Source: Chitinophaga pinensis
Lineage (GTDB): Bacteria; Bacteroidota; Bacteroidia; UKL13-3
Assembly: GCA_943323675.2 (NCBI GenBank)
Contig: CALPIR020000117.1
Location: 1-7,015, forward strand
DNA length: 7,015 nt
Direction: 5' to 3'
In this document: piece by piece, positions 1 to 5,402 of the stretch
How positions within the stretch are numbered: the first letter of the stretch is position 1
Layout of the letters: each line of letters opens with the position of its first letter
Notes under the pieces: model-generated
Database searches by the model: none
What the model saw: the letters and a program-made list of their open reading frames with translations, nothing else
What the model was told of the DNA's origin: nothing
Translations under genes and position numbers: made by a program

Positions 1-247
1 ATTATTTTAAAAAAAACTAAGGTGTTCTCTATTTTTTGTCGAAATCTCTGCCTATTCCTTTATGTAATATAAATTACACAATGTTAAATCAATAACTTCA
101 TAACCATACCCAAAGACTAAAGTATTAACTCAGCAAAAATAGCTATAGCTGCCCAATTACTATCAGACAAGCCACCAAGATATTTGGTAAGCAACACATG
201 AGGAACTTATATCTAAATCCTTTATACGAATTAGTTGTTTATTACAC
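1..247. other. Left-edge noncoding stretch
   Basis: No convincing gene is seen on either strand. Plus-strand frame 1 is open from the edge to a TAA at 70-72, but the peptide (IILKKTKVFSIFC...) resembles no family I know. A 16-bp inverted repeat (TGTAAT, 4-nt loop, ATTACA) lies at 63-78, and the palindrome AGCTATAGCT lies at 141-150. A leftward -7-like element (TATTTTTG on the minus strand) is at 134-141 but has no TTG at good spacing. It could belong to a gene beyond the left edge. A 29-codon open stretch on the minus strand (117-206) is discussed in the findings. Confidence 0.5.
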
Positions 248-285
248 AAAAAAAGCGGGCTATCCTAATAGGATAGCCCGCTTTT
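248..285 (-). terminator. Rho-independent terminator of dnaK
   Basis: A perfect 15-bp stem pairs 251-265 with 271-285, including the GC-rich core GCGGGCTATCC, and closes on a 5-nt loop (TAATA). Read on the minus strand, the stem runs into seven T residues (254 down to 248). It starts 23 bp past the dnaK stop codon. On the plus strand the run after the stem is shorter and broken (CTTTTAGTTTT), so leftward termination is the main reading. Confidence 0.93.
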
Positions 286-308
286 AGTTTTAAAGATTTA
301 GAAGAAAA

Positions 309-2222
309 TTACTTTACTTCTTCAAAATCTACATCTTGTACATTTTCAGCTCCGGCACCGGCACCTTCGGCAGCAGCATCTGCTGTTCCGTTGTTTTCAG
401 CACCTTGTGTAGCCTTATACATATCTTCGCTGGCAGCAGCCCATGCAGCATTTAATGCTTCCATTTGCGTATCTATACCTGCTAAATCTTTAGCTTCATG
501 TGCTTTCTTTAATTCAGCAACAGCATTTTCAATCGCTTCCTTTTTCTCTGCAGGAATCTTTTCGCCATATTCTTTCAACTGCTTTTCAGTTTGGAATATT
601 AAGCTATCTGCTCCGTTTACTTTTTCCGCTTCCTCTTTCGCTTTTCTGTCTGTTTCCGCATTTGCTTCAGCTTCACGCTTCATTTTCTCAATCTCCTCTT
701 TACTCAAGCCGCTGTTGCTTTCTATGCGAATTTTCTGCTCTTTACTCGTTCCTTTGTCTTTAGCACTTACTTGAATAATACCATTGGCATCAATATCAAA
801 AGTTACTTCAATTTGAGGCACGCCACGTTGCGCTGGCGGAATACCATCTAGATTAAACATACCAATGGTGCGGTTATCCTTTGCCATCGGACGTTCACCT
901 TGAAGTACATGCAATTGCACACTTGGTTGGTTATCACTAGCTGTACTAAATGTTTCGCTACGTTTAGTAGGAATAGTGGTATTTGCCTCAATTAACTTGG
1001 TAAACACACCACCCATTGTTTCAATTCCTAAACTAAGAGGTGTAACATCAAGTAGTAATACATCTTTTACTTCACCTGTTAAAACTCCTCCTTGTATTGC
1101 AGCTCCTAAAGCCACAACCTCATCGGGATTAACACCTTTTGAAGGTGATTTGCCAAAGAAGTTTTCAACTGCTGCTTGAATGGCCGGAATACGAGTAGAA
1201 CCACCAACCAAAATAATTTCGTCAATTTCGCTTGTACTCATGCCTGCATTTTTCAATGCCGTTTTACATGGTTCAATGGTACGCTTTATTAAACTATCGG
1301 CTAATTGTTCAAACTTTGCTCGGGTTAATGTTTTAACTAAGTGTTTAGGTCCGCTTGCAGTTGCTGTAACATATGGTAAATTAATTTCTGTTTGCGCAGA
1401 ACTTGATAACTCAATTTTAGCTTTTTCGGCAGACTCTTTTAAACGTTGTAAAGCCATTGCATCAGTGCGTAAATCGATACCCTCTTCTGCTTTAAATTCA
1501 TCAGCTAACCAATCAATAATTACTTGATCAAAATCATCACCACCTAAATGGGTATCTCCATCGGTTGATTTAACTTCGAAAGTGCCAGTTCCATCTACAT
1601 CATACATTTCTAATACAGAAACGTCATGTGTTCCACCACCACAATCAAACACAACTATTTTTATATCTTTTTTACCTGTTTTATCTAGGCCGTATGCTAA
1701 GGCTGCAGCAGTTGGTTCGTTAATAATACGTCTAACATTTAAACCTGCTATTTCGCCAGCTTCTTTTGTTGCTTGACGTTGCGCATCATTAAAATATGCT
1801 GGAACAGTAATAACTGCTTCTTTTACTTCCATACCCAAATAATCTTCAGCAGTTTTCTTCATTTTTTGAAGAATCATTGCAGAAATTTCTTGAGGTGTGT
1901 ACATACGACCATCAATGTTTACTCGAGGAGTATTGTTATCTCCTTTTTCTACATTATATGGAACGCGTGAAGTTTCTTTTTTGGTTTCATCGAAATTACT
2001 ACCCATGAAACGTTTAATGGAATAAATAGTGTTTTTAGGATTGGTTACAGCCTGACGCTTTGCAGGATCACCAATTTTACGTTCACCATCTTTTAAAAAT
2101 GCCACAATAGAGGGCGTTGTTCTGCGGCCTTCACTATTGGCAATTACCACAGGCTCGTTACCTTCCATAACGGCTACACAAGAGTTCGTGGTTCCTAAAT
2201 CTATACCTATTACTTTGCTCAT
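309..2222 (-). CDS. dnaK: Molecular chaperone DnaK (Hsp70)
   Basis: DnaK is the cytoplasmic ATP-dependent Hsp70 chaperone. It works with DnaJ and GrpE to fold and rescue proteins. The 637 residues are full length for the family. Visible landmarks are the phosphate-1 loop IDLGTTNS (7-14), the catalytic lysine K70, VPAYFND (140-146), NEPTAAALAYG (168-178), the phosphate-2 loop GGGTHD (195-200), the ILVGGSTRIP segment (337-346), the interdomain linker VLLLD (388-392), the beta substrate-binding domain, a charged helical lid (about 505-605), an Ala/Gly-rich tail and the terminal DVDFEEVK. The start at 2222 (MSKVIGIDLG) is chosen over an ATG seven codons upstream because homologues begin here and the upstream codons overlap the likely 5' leader. 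No dnaJ or grpE is adjacent; dnaK is followed by its own terminator. The phosphate-2 loop has H199 and C194 where E. coli has Phe and Leu. No SD precedes the start. Confidence 0.98.
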   Translation of the reverse strand: MSKVIGIDLGTTNSCVAVMEGNEPVVIANSEGRRTTPSIVAFLKDGERKIGDPAKRQAVTNPKNTIYSIKRFMGSNFDETKKETSRVPYNVEKGDNNTPRVNIDGRMYTPQEISAMILQKMKKTAEDYLGMEVKEAVITVPAYFNDAQRQATKEAGEIAGLNVRRIINEPTAAALAYGLDKTGKKDIKIVVFDCGGGTHDVSVLEMYDVDGTGTFEVKSTDGDTHLGGDDFDQVIIDWLADEFKAEEGIDLRTDAMALQRLKESAEKAKIELSSSAQTEINLPYVTATASGPKHLVKTLTRAKFEQLADSLIKRTIEPCKTALKNAGMSTSEIDEIILVGGSTRIPAIQAAVENFFGKSPSKGVNPDEVVALGAAIQGGVLTGEVKDVLLLDVTPLSLGIETMGGVFTKLIEANTTIPTKRSETFSTASDNQPSVQLHVLQGERPMAKDNRTIGMFNLDGIPPAQRGVPQIEVTFDIDANGIIQVSAKDKGTSKEQKIRIESNSGLSKEEIEKMKREAEANAETDRKAKEEAEKVNGADSLIFQTEKQLKEYGEKIPAEKKEAIENAVAELKKAHEAKDLAGIDTQMEALNAAWAAASEDMYKATQGAENNGTADAAAEGAGAGAENVQDVDFEEVK

Positions 2223-2229
2223 ATTAAAA

Positions 2230-2244
2230 GTTGTTTGACACAAC
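2230..2244. repeat. Inverted repeat in dnaK leader region
   Basis: GTTGT and ACAAC are perfect complementary arms separated by TTGAC, ending 8 bp upstream of the dnaK start codon. The repeat spans the predicted transcript start (2236), so it would act as a DNA operator rather than an RNA hairpin if that start is right. Arms this short can arise by chance. Confidence 0.3.
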
Positions 2245-2246
2245 TA

Positions 2247-2262
2247 TTCAATAGTAGTGCCA
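2247..2262 (-). promoter_or_regulatory. Possible sigma-54 promoter of dnaK
   Basis: Read leftward, the minus strand has TGGCAC, five bases, then TTGAA. The GG and the downstream GA are separated by exactly 10 bp, the spacing of the GG (-24) and GC (-12) of sigma-54 promoters; only the -12 C is replaced by A. The predicted transcript start is near 2236, leaving a leader of about 14 nt before the ATG at 2222. No full TAnnTTTG element lies nearby; the closest is CATATTTG (2342-2349, minus). The TGGCA also forms one arm of an inverted repeat with TGCCA (2258-2262 and 2272-2276). This is a motif-based inference. Confidence 0.42.
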
Positions 2263-2283
2263 CTTGGAATTTGGCAGTAATAA

Positions 2284-2341
2284 GGCAAAAAAATGTCAGT
2301 TTTTATCGAAATAGGTGGTATTTAACCCTAAAATTTGTCAG
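2284..2341. repeat. CTGACA direct repeats upstream of dnaK
   Basis: On the minus strand CTGACA occurs at 2341-2336 and again at 2299-2294, each followed by an A/T-rich run containing TTTT. The copies are 42 bp apart, about four helical turns, and centred near -102 and -60 from the predicted dnaK start. The placement would suit activator sites for the sigma-54-like promoter. The outer copy lies just beyond the stop codon of the lipoprotein gene. Confidence 0.35.
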
Positions 2342-2357
2342 CAAATATGACGATTTA

Positions 2358-3320
2358 TTACCTATTCAAGACTTGTGTATTCAACAAATCTATACTAGGG
2401 TCAGTTACGGATTGTTTCAGTTTGGTGATGGTTCGTGAGGCAAAAACACCTATTCCATTAGATATATTAGAGTAATCAGATACTTTAGGAATGATACTTC
2501 CACTTGGCTTATTTGTTTGTATCATGTCGCTGTAATCACTATTACAACCGATTACAACAGACTCTATTGAGCTAAACTTTCTTATAACATCAGCATTAAC
2601 GGCTATATTACTGGTAAAATGACCTAACAAACCTTGCTTAGAAACGCCAATAGTTGCCTTACCGTTCAATACAGAGGTGTACAAAGCATCCCTCCTCACA
2701 TAATAATCTACATATTTAATTGAAGAGTCGTTGGTTGATTTATTTATCTCCCAATAGTTTAGTCGTACAATTAAATCGAACATAAAAACATTATCTCCAA
2801 TTTGCTCAACCTGGTAAGAGAATGTTCCATTTGGCGATTCAATAAAATTAATTGCGCCACCAAGGCGAATATTTGCCATACCTGTAGCTGTTGTTGTGGC
2901 AATGTATTCCTTATCTGTTTCGTTATTTTTAATGCGTAAAGTGTAGCTTGAGCCTGATGTAAAAAAACCTGTTGTTCTCTGTCCCCAGTAGCTAGAATCC
3001 TTGTTACTAAAAAAACCTACTTCTTTCCGAGGTGCCAATCGCTTAAATTCTCTAAATAAATTTGGATTATTTCCATTAACCACTTTAACCGTGATGTTTT
3101 TCAAGTACAATGAATCAGCAATTTGAGCTACTTCATCCGTTGTTTTATTTACATCATTTTGATAGGTTTTCTGTATACGAAAAATCTGACTGTCTTGCCC
3201 CATGTCGATTATAGCATAAACCACTGGAGTTTCGCGATAAGGAGCGTTAATATCAAGTGTATTATCGCATGCTGCAAGGAATAAGACACCAGTTAAAAAA
3301 GTTAATATCCGATTTTTCAT
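2358..3320 (-). CDS. Putative lipoprotein of unknown function
   Basis: The 320-residue product begins with a lipoprotein signal peptide: K2 and R4, a hydrophobic stretch (I5-L15) and a lipobox LAAC with the lipidated cysteine at C18. D19 and N20 follow, so the mature protein is probably anchored in an envelope membrane; in Bacteroidota many such lipoproteins sit in the outer membrane. The rest has no membrane segment and is rich in Ser, Thr, Asn and alternating hydrophobic residues, suggesting beta-sandwich structure. The layout (CDNTLDINAPYRETPVVYAI near the N-terminus, AQIADSLYLKNITVKV mid-N, YSNISNGIGVFASR near the C-terminus) resembles Bacteroidota lipoproteins of the DUF4249-like type. 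I recognise this by general pattern only and assign no function. The start is fixed by the signal peptide. It lies upstream of dnaK on the same strand with no visible terminator between them, so some read-through is possible. Confidence 0.85.
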   Translation of the reverse strand: MKNRILTFLTGVLFLAACDNTLDINAPYRETPVVYAIIDMGQDSQIFRIQKTYQNDVNKTTDEVAQIADSLYLKNITVKVVNGNNPNLFREFKRLAPRKEVGFFSNKDSSYWGQRTTGFFTSGSSYTLRIKNNETDKEYIATTTATGMANIRLGGAINFIESPNGTFSYQVEQIGDNVFMFDLIVRLNYWEINKSTNDSSIKYVDYYVRRDALYTSVLNGKATIGVSKQGLLGHFTSNIAVNADVIRKFSSIESVVIGCNSDYSDMIQTNKPSGSIIPKVSDYSNISNGIGVFASRTITKLKQSVTDPSIDLLNTQVLNR

Positions 3321-3327
3321 AGAGGCA

Positions 3328-3335
3328 CAAATATA
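3328..3335 (-). promoter_or_regulatory. Possible -7 element for lipoprotein gene
   Basis: The minus strand reads TATATTTG, a match to the Bacteroidota -7 consensus TAnnTTTG. The nearest TTTG upstream (minus, 3365-3362) is 26 bp away, longer than the usual 17-23. The transcript would start within a few bases of the ATG at 3320, giving a nearly leaderless mRNA. Confidence 0.4.
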
Positions 3336-3430
3336 ATTTAATTGCTGAATATAGAAGTACTCAAAGCTTAAGTATCATTATTTAGCAGTTAGGTTGCGCG
3401 CATTCGTTATCTATATCAATATTTAATACA

Positions 3431-3438
3431 TACCTTTG
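3431..3438 (+). promoter_or_regulatory. -7 element of panB promoter
   Basis: TACCTTTG matches the Bacteroidota -7 consensus TAnnTTTG exactly. Transcription would start near 3444, about 12 nt before the panB ATG. No TTG lies at ideal -33 spacing: the TTG at 3394-3396 is 34 bp upstream, so only the -7 half is well supported. Confidence 0.5.
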
Positions 3439-3455
3439 ATGACTAATTACTTATT

Positions 3456-4271
3456 ATGAGTACTTACAAAGAGATTAAAAAAGTAACCACCCATGTGTTA
3501 CAAGAAATGAAACTAAGGGGTGAAAAAATATCGATGTTAACCGCATACGACTATAGTATGGCTCGTATTTTTGATGATGCCAAAATAGATGTGCTACTTG
3601 TTGGTGATTCAGCTAGCAATGTAATGCATGGACACGAAACAACCCTGCCTATTACATTAGACGAGATGATTTCTCACGCATCAGCAGTTATCCGTGCTGT
3701 TAACCGCAGTTTAGTGGTGGTTGATTTACCTTTTGGCTCATACCAAGGCAATTCTAAAGAGGCACTAAACTCTGCTATTCGAATTATGAAAGAAGCAGAA
3801 GCGCATGCCGTAAAACTAGAAGGTGGTGAAGATGTGGTTGACTCAATTAAAAGAATTTTAACTGCTGGAATACCCGTAATGGGTCACTTGGGTTTAACCC
3901 CACAAAGCATTTACAAATTTGGCACATATGAAGTAAGAGCTAAAGAAGAAGAAGAAGCCAATAAACTTATTGCTGATGCTAAATTACTTGAAGAGGCAGG
4001 ATGCTTTGCCATTGTGTTAGAAAAAATACCCAGTAAACTAGCTAAGCAAGTTGCCGAAATAGTTAAAATACCGATAATCGGCATAGGCGCAGGACCTCAT
4101 GTAGACGGACAAGTTTTAGTTTGTCATGATATGCTAGGAATTAACAAAGATTTTTCGCCCAAGTTTTTACGCAGGTATTTAAACCTCTATGACGAAATTA
4201 AAAGTGCTGTTGAGCTATACATATCAGATGTAAAAAGCGTTGACTTCCCTAACGAAAAAGAACAATATTAA
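3456..4271 (+). CDS. panB: 3-methyl-2-oxobutanoate hydroxymethyltransferase
   Basis: PanB catalyses the first committed step of pantothenate and CoA synthesis in the cytoplasm. It transfers a hydroxymethyl group from 5,10-methylene-tetrahydrofolate to 3-methyl-2-oxobutanoate to give 2-dehydropantoate. The 271 residues fit the family and form one TIM barrel. Visible signatures are MLTAYDYSMAR (27-37), LLVGDSASNVMHGH (47-60) and VVVDLPFGSYQG (87-98). By alignment with E. coli PanB, D51, D90 and E122 are the metal and substrate ligands and K120 (VKLEGG) is the conserved lysine. E189 in VLEKIP is the catalytic acid/base, and IIGIGAGPHVDGQVLVCHD (207-225) is the conserved C-terminal block. The start at 3456 fits homologues; there is no SD, as is usual for this phylum. 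The pseudouridine synthase gene begins 33 bp downstream with no terminator between, so the two are probably one transcript. No panC or panD is in the window. Confidence 0.98.
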   Translation: MSTYKEIKKVTTHVLQEMKLRGEKISMLTAYDYSMARIFDDAKIDVLLVGDSASNVMHGHETTLPITLDEMISHASAVIRAVNRSLVVVDLPFGSYQGNSKEALNSAIRIMKEAEAHAVKLEGGEDVVDSIKRILTAGIPVMGHLGLTPQSIYKFGTYEVRAKEEEEANKLIADAKLLEEAGCFAIVLEKIPSKLAKQVAEIVKIPIIGIGAGPHVDGQVLVCHDMLGINKDFSPKFLRRYLNLYDEIKSAVELYISDVKSVDFPNEKEQY

Positions 4272-4304
4272 ATCAACGTAATTTAGTCATCATCAAACCA
4301 AATA

Positions 4305-4949
4305 ATGAGTTTACAAGTACTATTTGAAGACAACCACCTTATTGCGGTGGTAAAAGAACCAGGGCAAACAGTTCAGCCCGAACCTGGCAAACCAACAAGT
4401 TTAGAGGATGAAGTTAAGTTATACATTAAAGAAAAATACAATAAACCTGGTGATGTTTTTTTGGGTGTGATACACCGACTTGATATGCCTGTAAGTGGGA
4501 TAGTTTTATTTGCAAGAACAAGTAAGGCATTAACACGCATGAACGAGTTGTTTAAAAATCGTAAAATTGATAAAATATACGAGGCTAAAGTAGAAGGAAA
4601 GCCATTACACGATATAGATACCCTCACTCATTTCTTAGTAAGGGACGAAATCAAAAACGTAACAAGAGTGCACATTAAGCCTGTTCCTAATTCGGAGAAA
4701 GCAACATTGAGCTTTGAAGTAAAATACGTAAATAATAGTAACTGTATTCTACGTATTAAACTACTTACTGGCCGTAAACACCAAATACGTGCCCAATTAG
4801 GTGCAATCAAATGTCCAATAATTGGTGATGTGAAATATGGAGCAAGCAAACGTTTAGATGATAAAAGCATTGCCCTTACAGCTGTTGAACTATCTTTTGA
4901 GCATCCAGTAACTAATGCTCCTATTAAAATAACTTATCAAGCACGTTAG
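4305..4949 (+). CDS. RluA-family RNA pseudouridine synthase
   Basis: This enzyme is expected to isomerise specific uridines in structured RNA (rRNA or tRNA) to pseudouridine. The 214 residues hold only the catalytic domain; the N-terminal S4 RNA-binding domain of RluC/RluD-type enzymes is absent, as in compact RluA-like members. Motif II is HRLDMPVSG (57-65) with the catalytic aspartate at D60. KIYEAKV (90-96) carries the conserved active-site tyrosine Y91, and LLTGRKHQIRAQL (153-165) is motif III with its conserved Arg. GDVKYGA (174-180) follows. The substrate base cannot be told from sequence, so no specific symbol is given. It follows panB by 33 bp in the same direction and precedes a strong terminator, so it is likely the last gene of a two-gene unit. 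The start at 4305 places the beta-strand LQVLFEDNHLIAVVKEPG at the expected N-terminal position. Confidence 0.93.
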   Translation: MSLQVLFEDNHLIAVVKEPGQTVQPEPGKPTSLEDEVKLYIKEKYNKPGDVFLGVIHRLDMPVSGIVLFARTSKALTRMNELFKNRKIDKIYEAKVEGKPLHDIDTLTHFLVRDEIKNVTRVHIKPVPNSEKATLSFEVKYVNNSNCILRIKLLTGRKHQIRAQLGAIKCPIIGDVKYGASKRLDDKSIALTAVELSFEHPVTNAPIKITYQAR

Positions 4950-5028
4950 TTTATGGCACTTTTAGTTATGTGCTTTTGGCAATTCGAAAACTGAAAACCA
5001 TAAAATTTTCTAACTGTGACATAAAGTA

Positions 5029-5047
5029 AAGAAGTGAAAAACTTCTT
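5029..5047. repeat. Small hairpin in panB unit 3' UTR
   Basis: AAGAAGT (5029-5035) and ACTTCTT (5041-5047) form a perfect 7-bp stem with loop GAAAA. It lies between the pseudouridine synthase stop and the terminator and has no T run after it on the plus strand. It may only be a 3' UTR structure. The remaining bases from 4950 to 5060 show no gene. Confidence 0.4.
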
Positions 5048-5060
5048 AAACAGATAAAAC

Positions 5061-5099
5061 AAAAAATCCCTCAACCGAAAACGATTGAGGGATTTTTTT
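5061..5099. terminator. Bidirectional rho-independent terminator
   Basis: The arms 5061-5074 and 5085-5098 pair perfectly over 14 bp, with the core TCCCTCAA/TTGAGGGA. The loop contains a possible inner pair CG...CG around AAAA. On the plus strand the stem ends in seven T residues (5093-5099), and on the minus strand in six (5066-5061). It lies between the convergent panB-pseudouridine synthase pair and rpsU and should terminate both. Confidence 0.92.
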
Positions 5100-5117
5100 A
5101 TGTTTTACTAGATTAAA

Positions 5118-5312
5118 TTAACCTTGAGCTTCTTGTTGAAGGTGTAATTTATAAGCTGCTCTAATTCGTTTGAAACGGTTTTTAACGCATGGCTTAGTAA
5201 ATTCTTTACGCTCACGCATTTCCTTCACAACACCAGTCTTTTCGAACTTCTTTTTGAACTTCTTAAGTGCTCTATCTAATGATTCGTTTTCTTTAACGTT
5301 TACAAATATCAT
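5118..5312 (-). CDS. rpsU: 30S ribosomal protein bS21
   Basis: bS21 is a small basic protein of the 30S platform, next to the 3' end of 16S rRNA. The 64 residues (MIFVNVKENESLDRALKKFK...) show the typical Lys/Arg-rich helices: ESLDRALKKFKKKFEKTG (10-27), the VKEMRERKEFTKP segment (29-41) and a basic C-terminal helix with RAAYK. Tyr54 sits where, as I recall from work on Flavobacterium ribosomes, a bS21 tyrosine helps bury the anti-SD. The start is fixed by conserved length and a strong SD 10 nt upstream. It has its own promoter and its own terminator, and nothing follows it on the strand. In many Bacteroidota rpsU is clustered with other translation genes; that cluster is not downstream here. 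Confidence 0.97.
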   Translation of the reverse strand: MIFVNVKENESLDRALKKFKKKFEKTGVVKEMRERKEFTKPCVKNRFKRIRAAYKLHLQQEAQG

Positions 5313-5321
5313 ATACTAAAT

Positions 5322-5332
5322 TACCTCCTTTC
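5322..5332 (-). promoter_or_regulatory. Strong Shine-Dalgarno of rpsU
   Basis: The minus strand reads GAAAGGAGGT (5332-5323), a 10-nt perfect complement of the 16S 3' end (ACCUCCUUUC), with a 10-nt gap to the ATG at 5312. It is the only strong SD I see before any gene in the window. In Bacteroidota the anti-SD is normally sequestered by bS21, bS18 and bS6, so a strong SD on rpsU suggests autoregulation by bS21-deficient ribosomes. Confidence 0.9.
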
Positions 5333-5342
5333 CTTTCAATCT

Positions 5343-5358
5343 CTTTTAATAATAAAAG
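5343..5358 (-). promoter_or_regulatory. Hairpin at 5' end of rpsU leader
   Basis: CTTTTA and TAAAAG form a 6-bp stem with a 4-nt loop, at or just after the predicted transcript start. It lies 10 nt ahead of the SD. The stem is nearly all A/T, so weak. It may stabilise the mRNA 5' end or simply reflect base composition. Confidence 0.4.
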
Positions 5359-5363
5359 GACTG

Positions 5364-5394
5364 CAAAAGTAGTTCGATTTATTAATTTACCAAA
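5364..5394 (-). promoter_or_regulatory. rpsU promoter, Bacteroidota type
   Basis: On the minus strand TTTG (5394-5391) and TACTTTTG (5371-5364) match the Bacteroidota -33 (TTTG) and -7 (TAnnTTTG) elements with a 19-bp gap. Transcription would start near 5358, giving a leader of about 45 nt with a hairpin and the SD. The promoter sits in the 90-bp gap after the acyl-CoA dehydrogenase stop codon. Confidence 0.72.
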
Positions 5395-5402
5395 TAATTA
5401 AA

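Noticed and set aside
63..78. TGTAAT/ATTACA inverted repeat as a regulator site
   Set aside because: It is a short AT-rich palindrome with no gene start beside it in the window; chance occurrence is likely.
391..1776. Long plus-strand open frames opposite dnaK
   Set aside because: They are antisense shadows of a highly conserved gene; their translations are low-complexity Ser/Phe/Ala-rich sequences resembling no family.
2223..2357. CIRCE (HrcA operator) before dnaK
   Set aside because: I looked for TTAGCACTC-N9-GAGTGCTAA and found no match; the inverted repeats present are shorter and differ in sequence.
3439..3459. Six-codon leader ORF (MTNYLL) whose TGA overlaps the panB ATG
   Set aside because: The ATGA overlap looks like a reinitiation junction, but the predicted transcript start (about 3444) is downstream of its ATG, and the peptide carries no regulatory run of Val, Ile or Leu codons beyond chance.
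4373..4870. Minus-strand open frames opposite the pseudouridine synthase
   Set aside because: The plus strand carries all catalytic motifs of the family; the reverse frames have no recognisable features.
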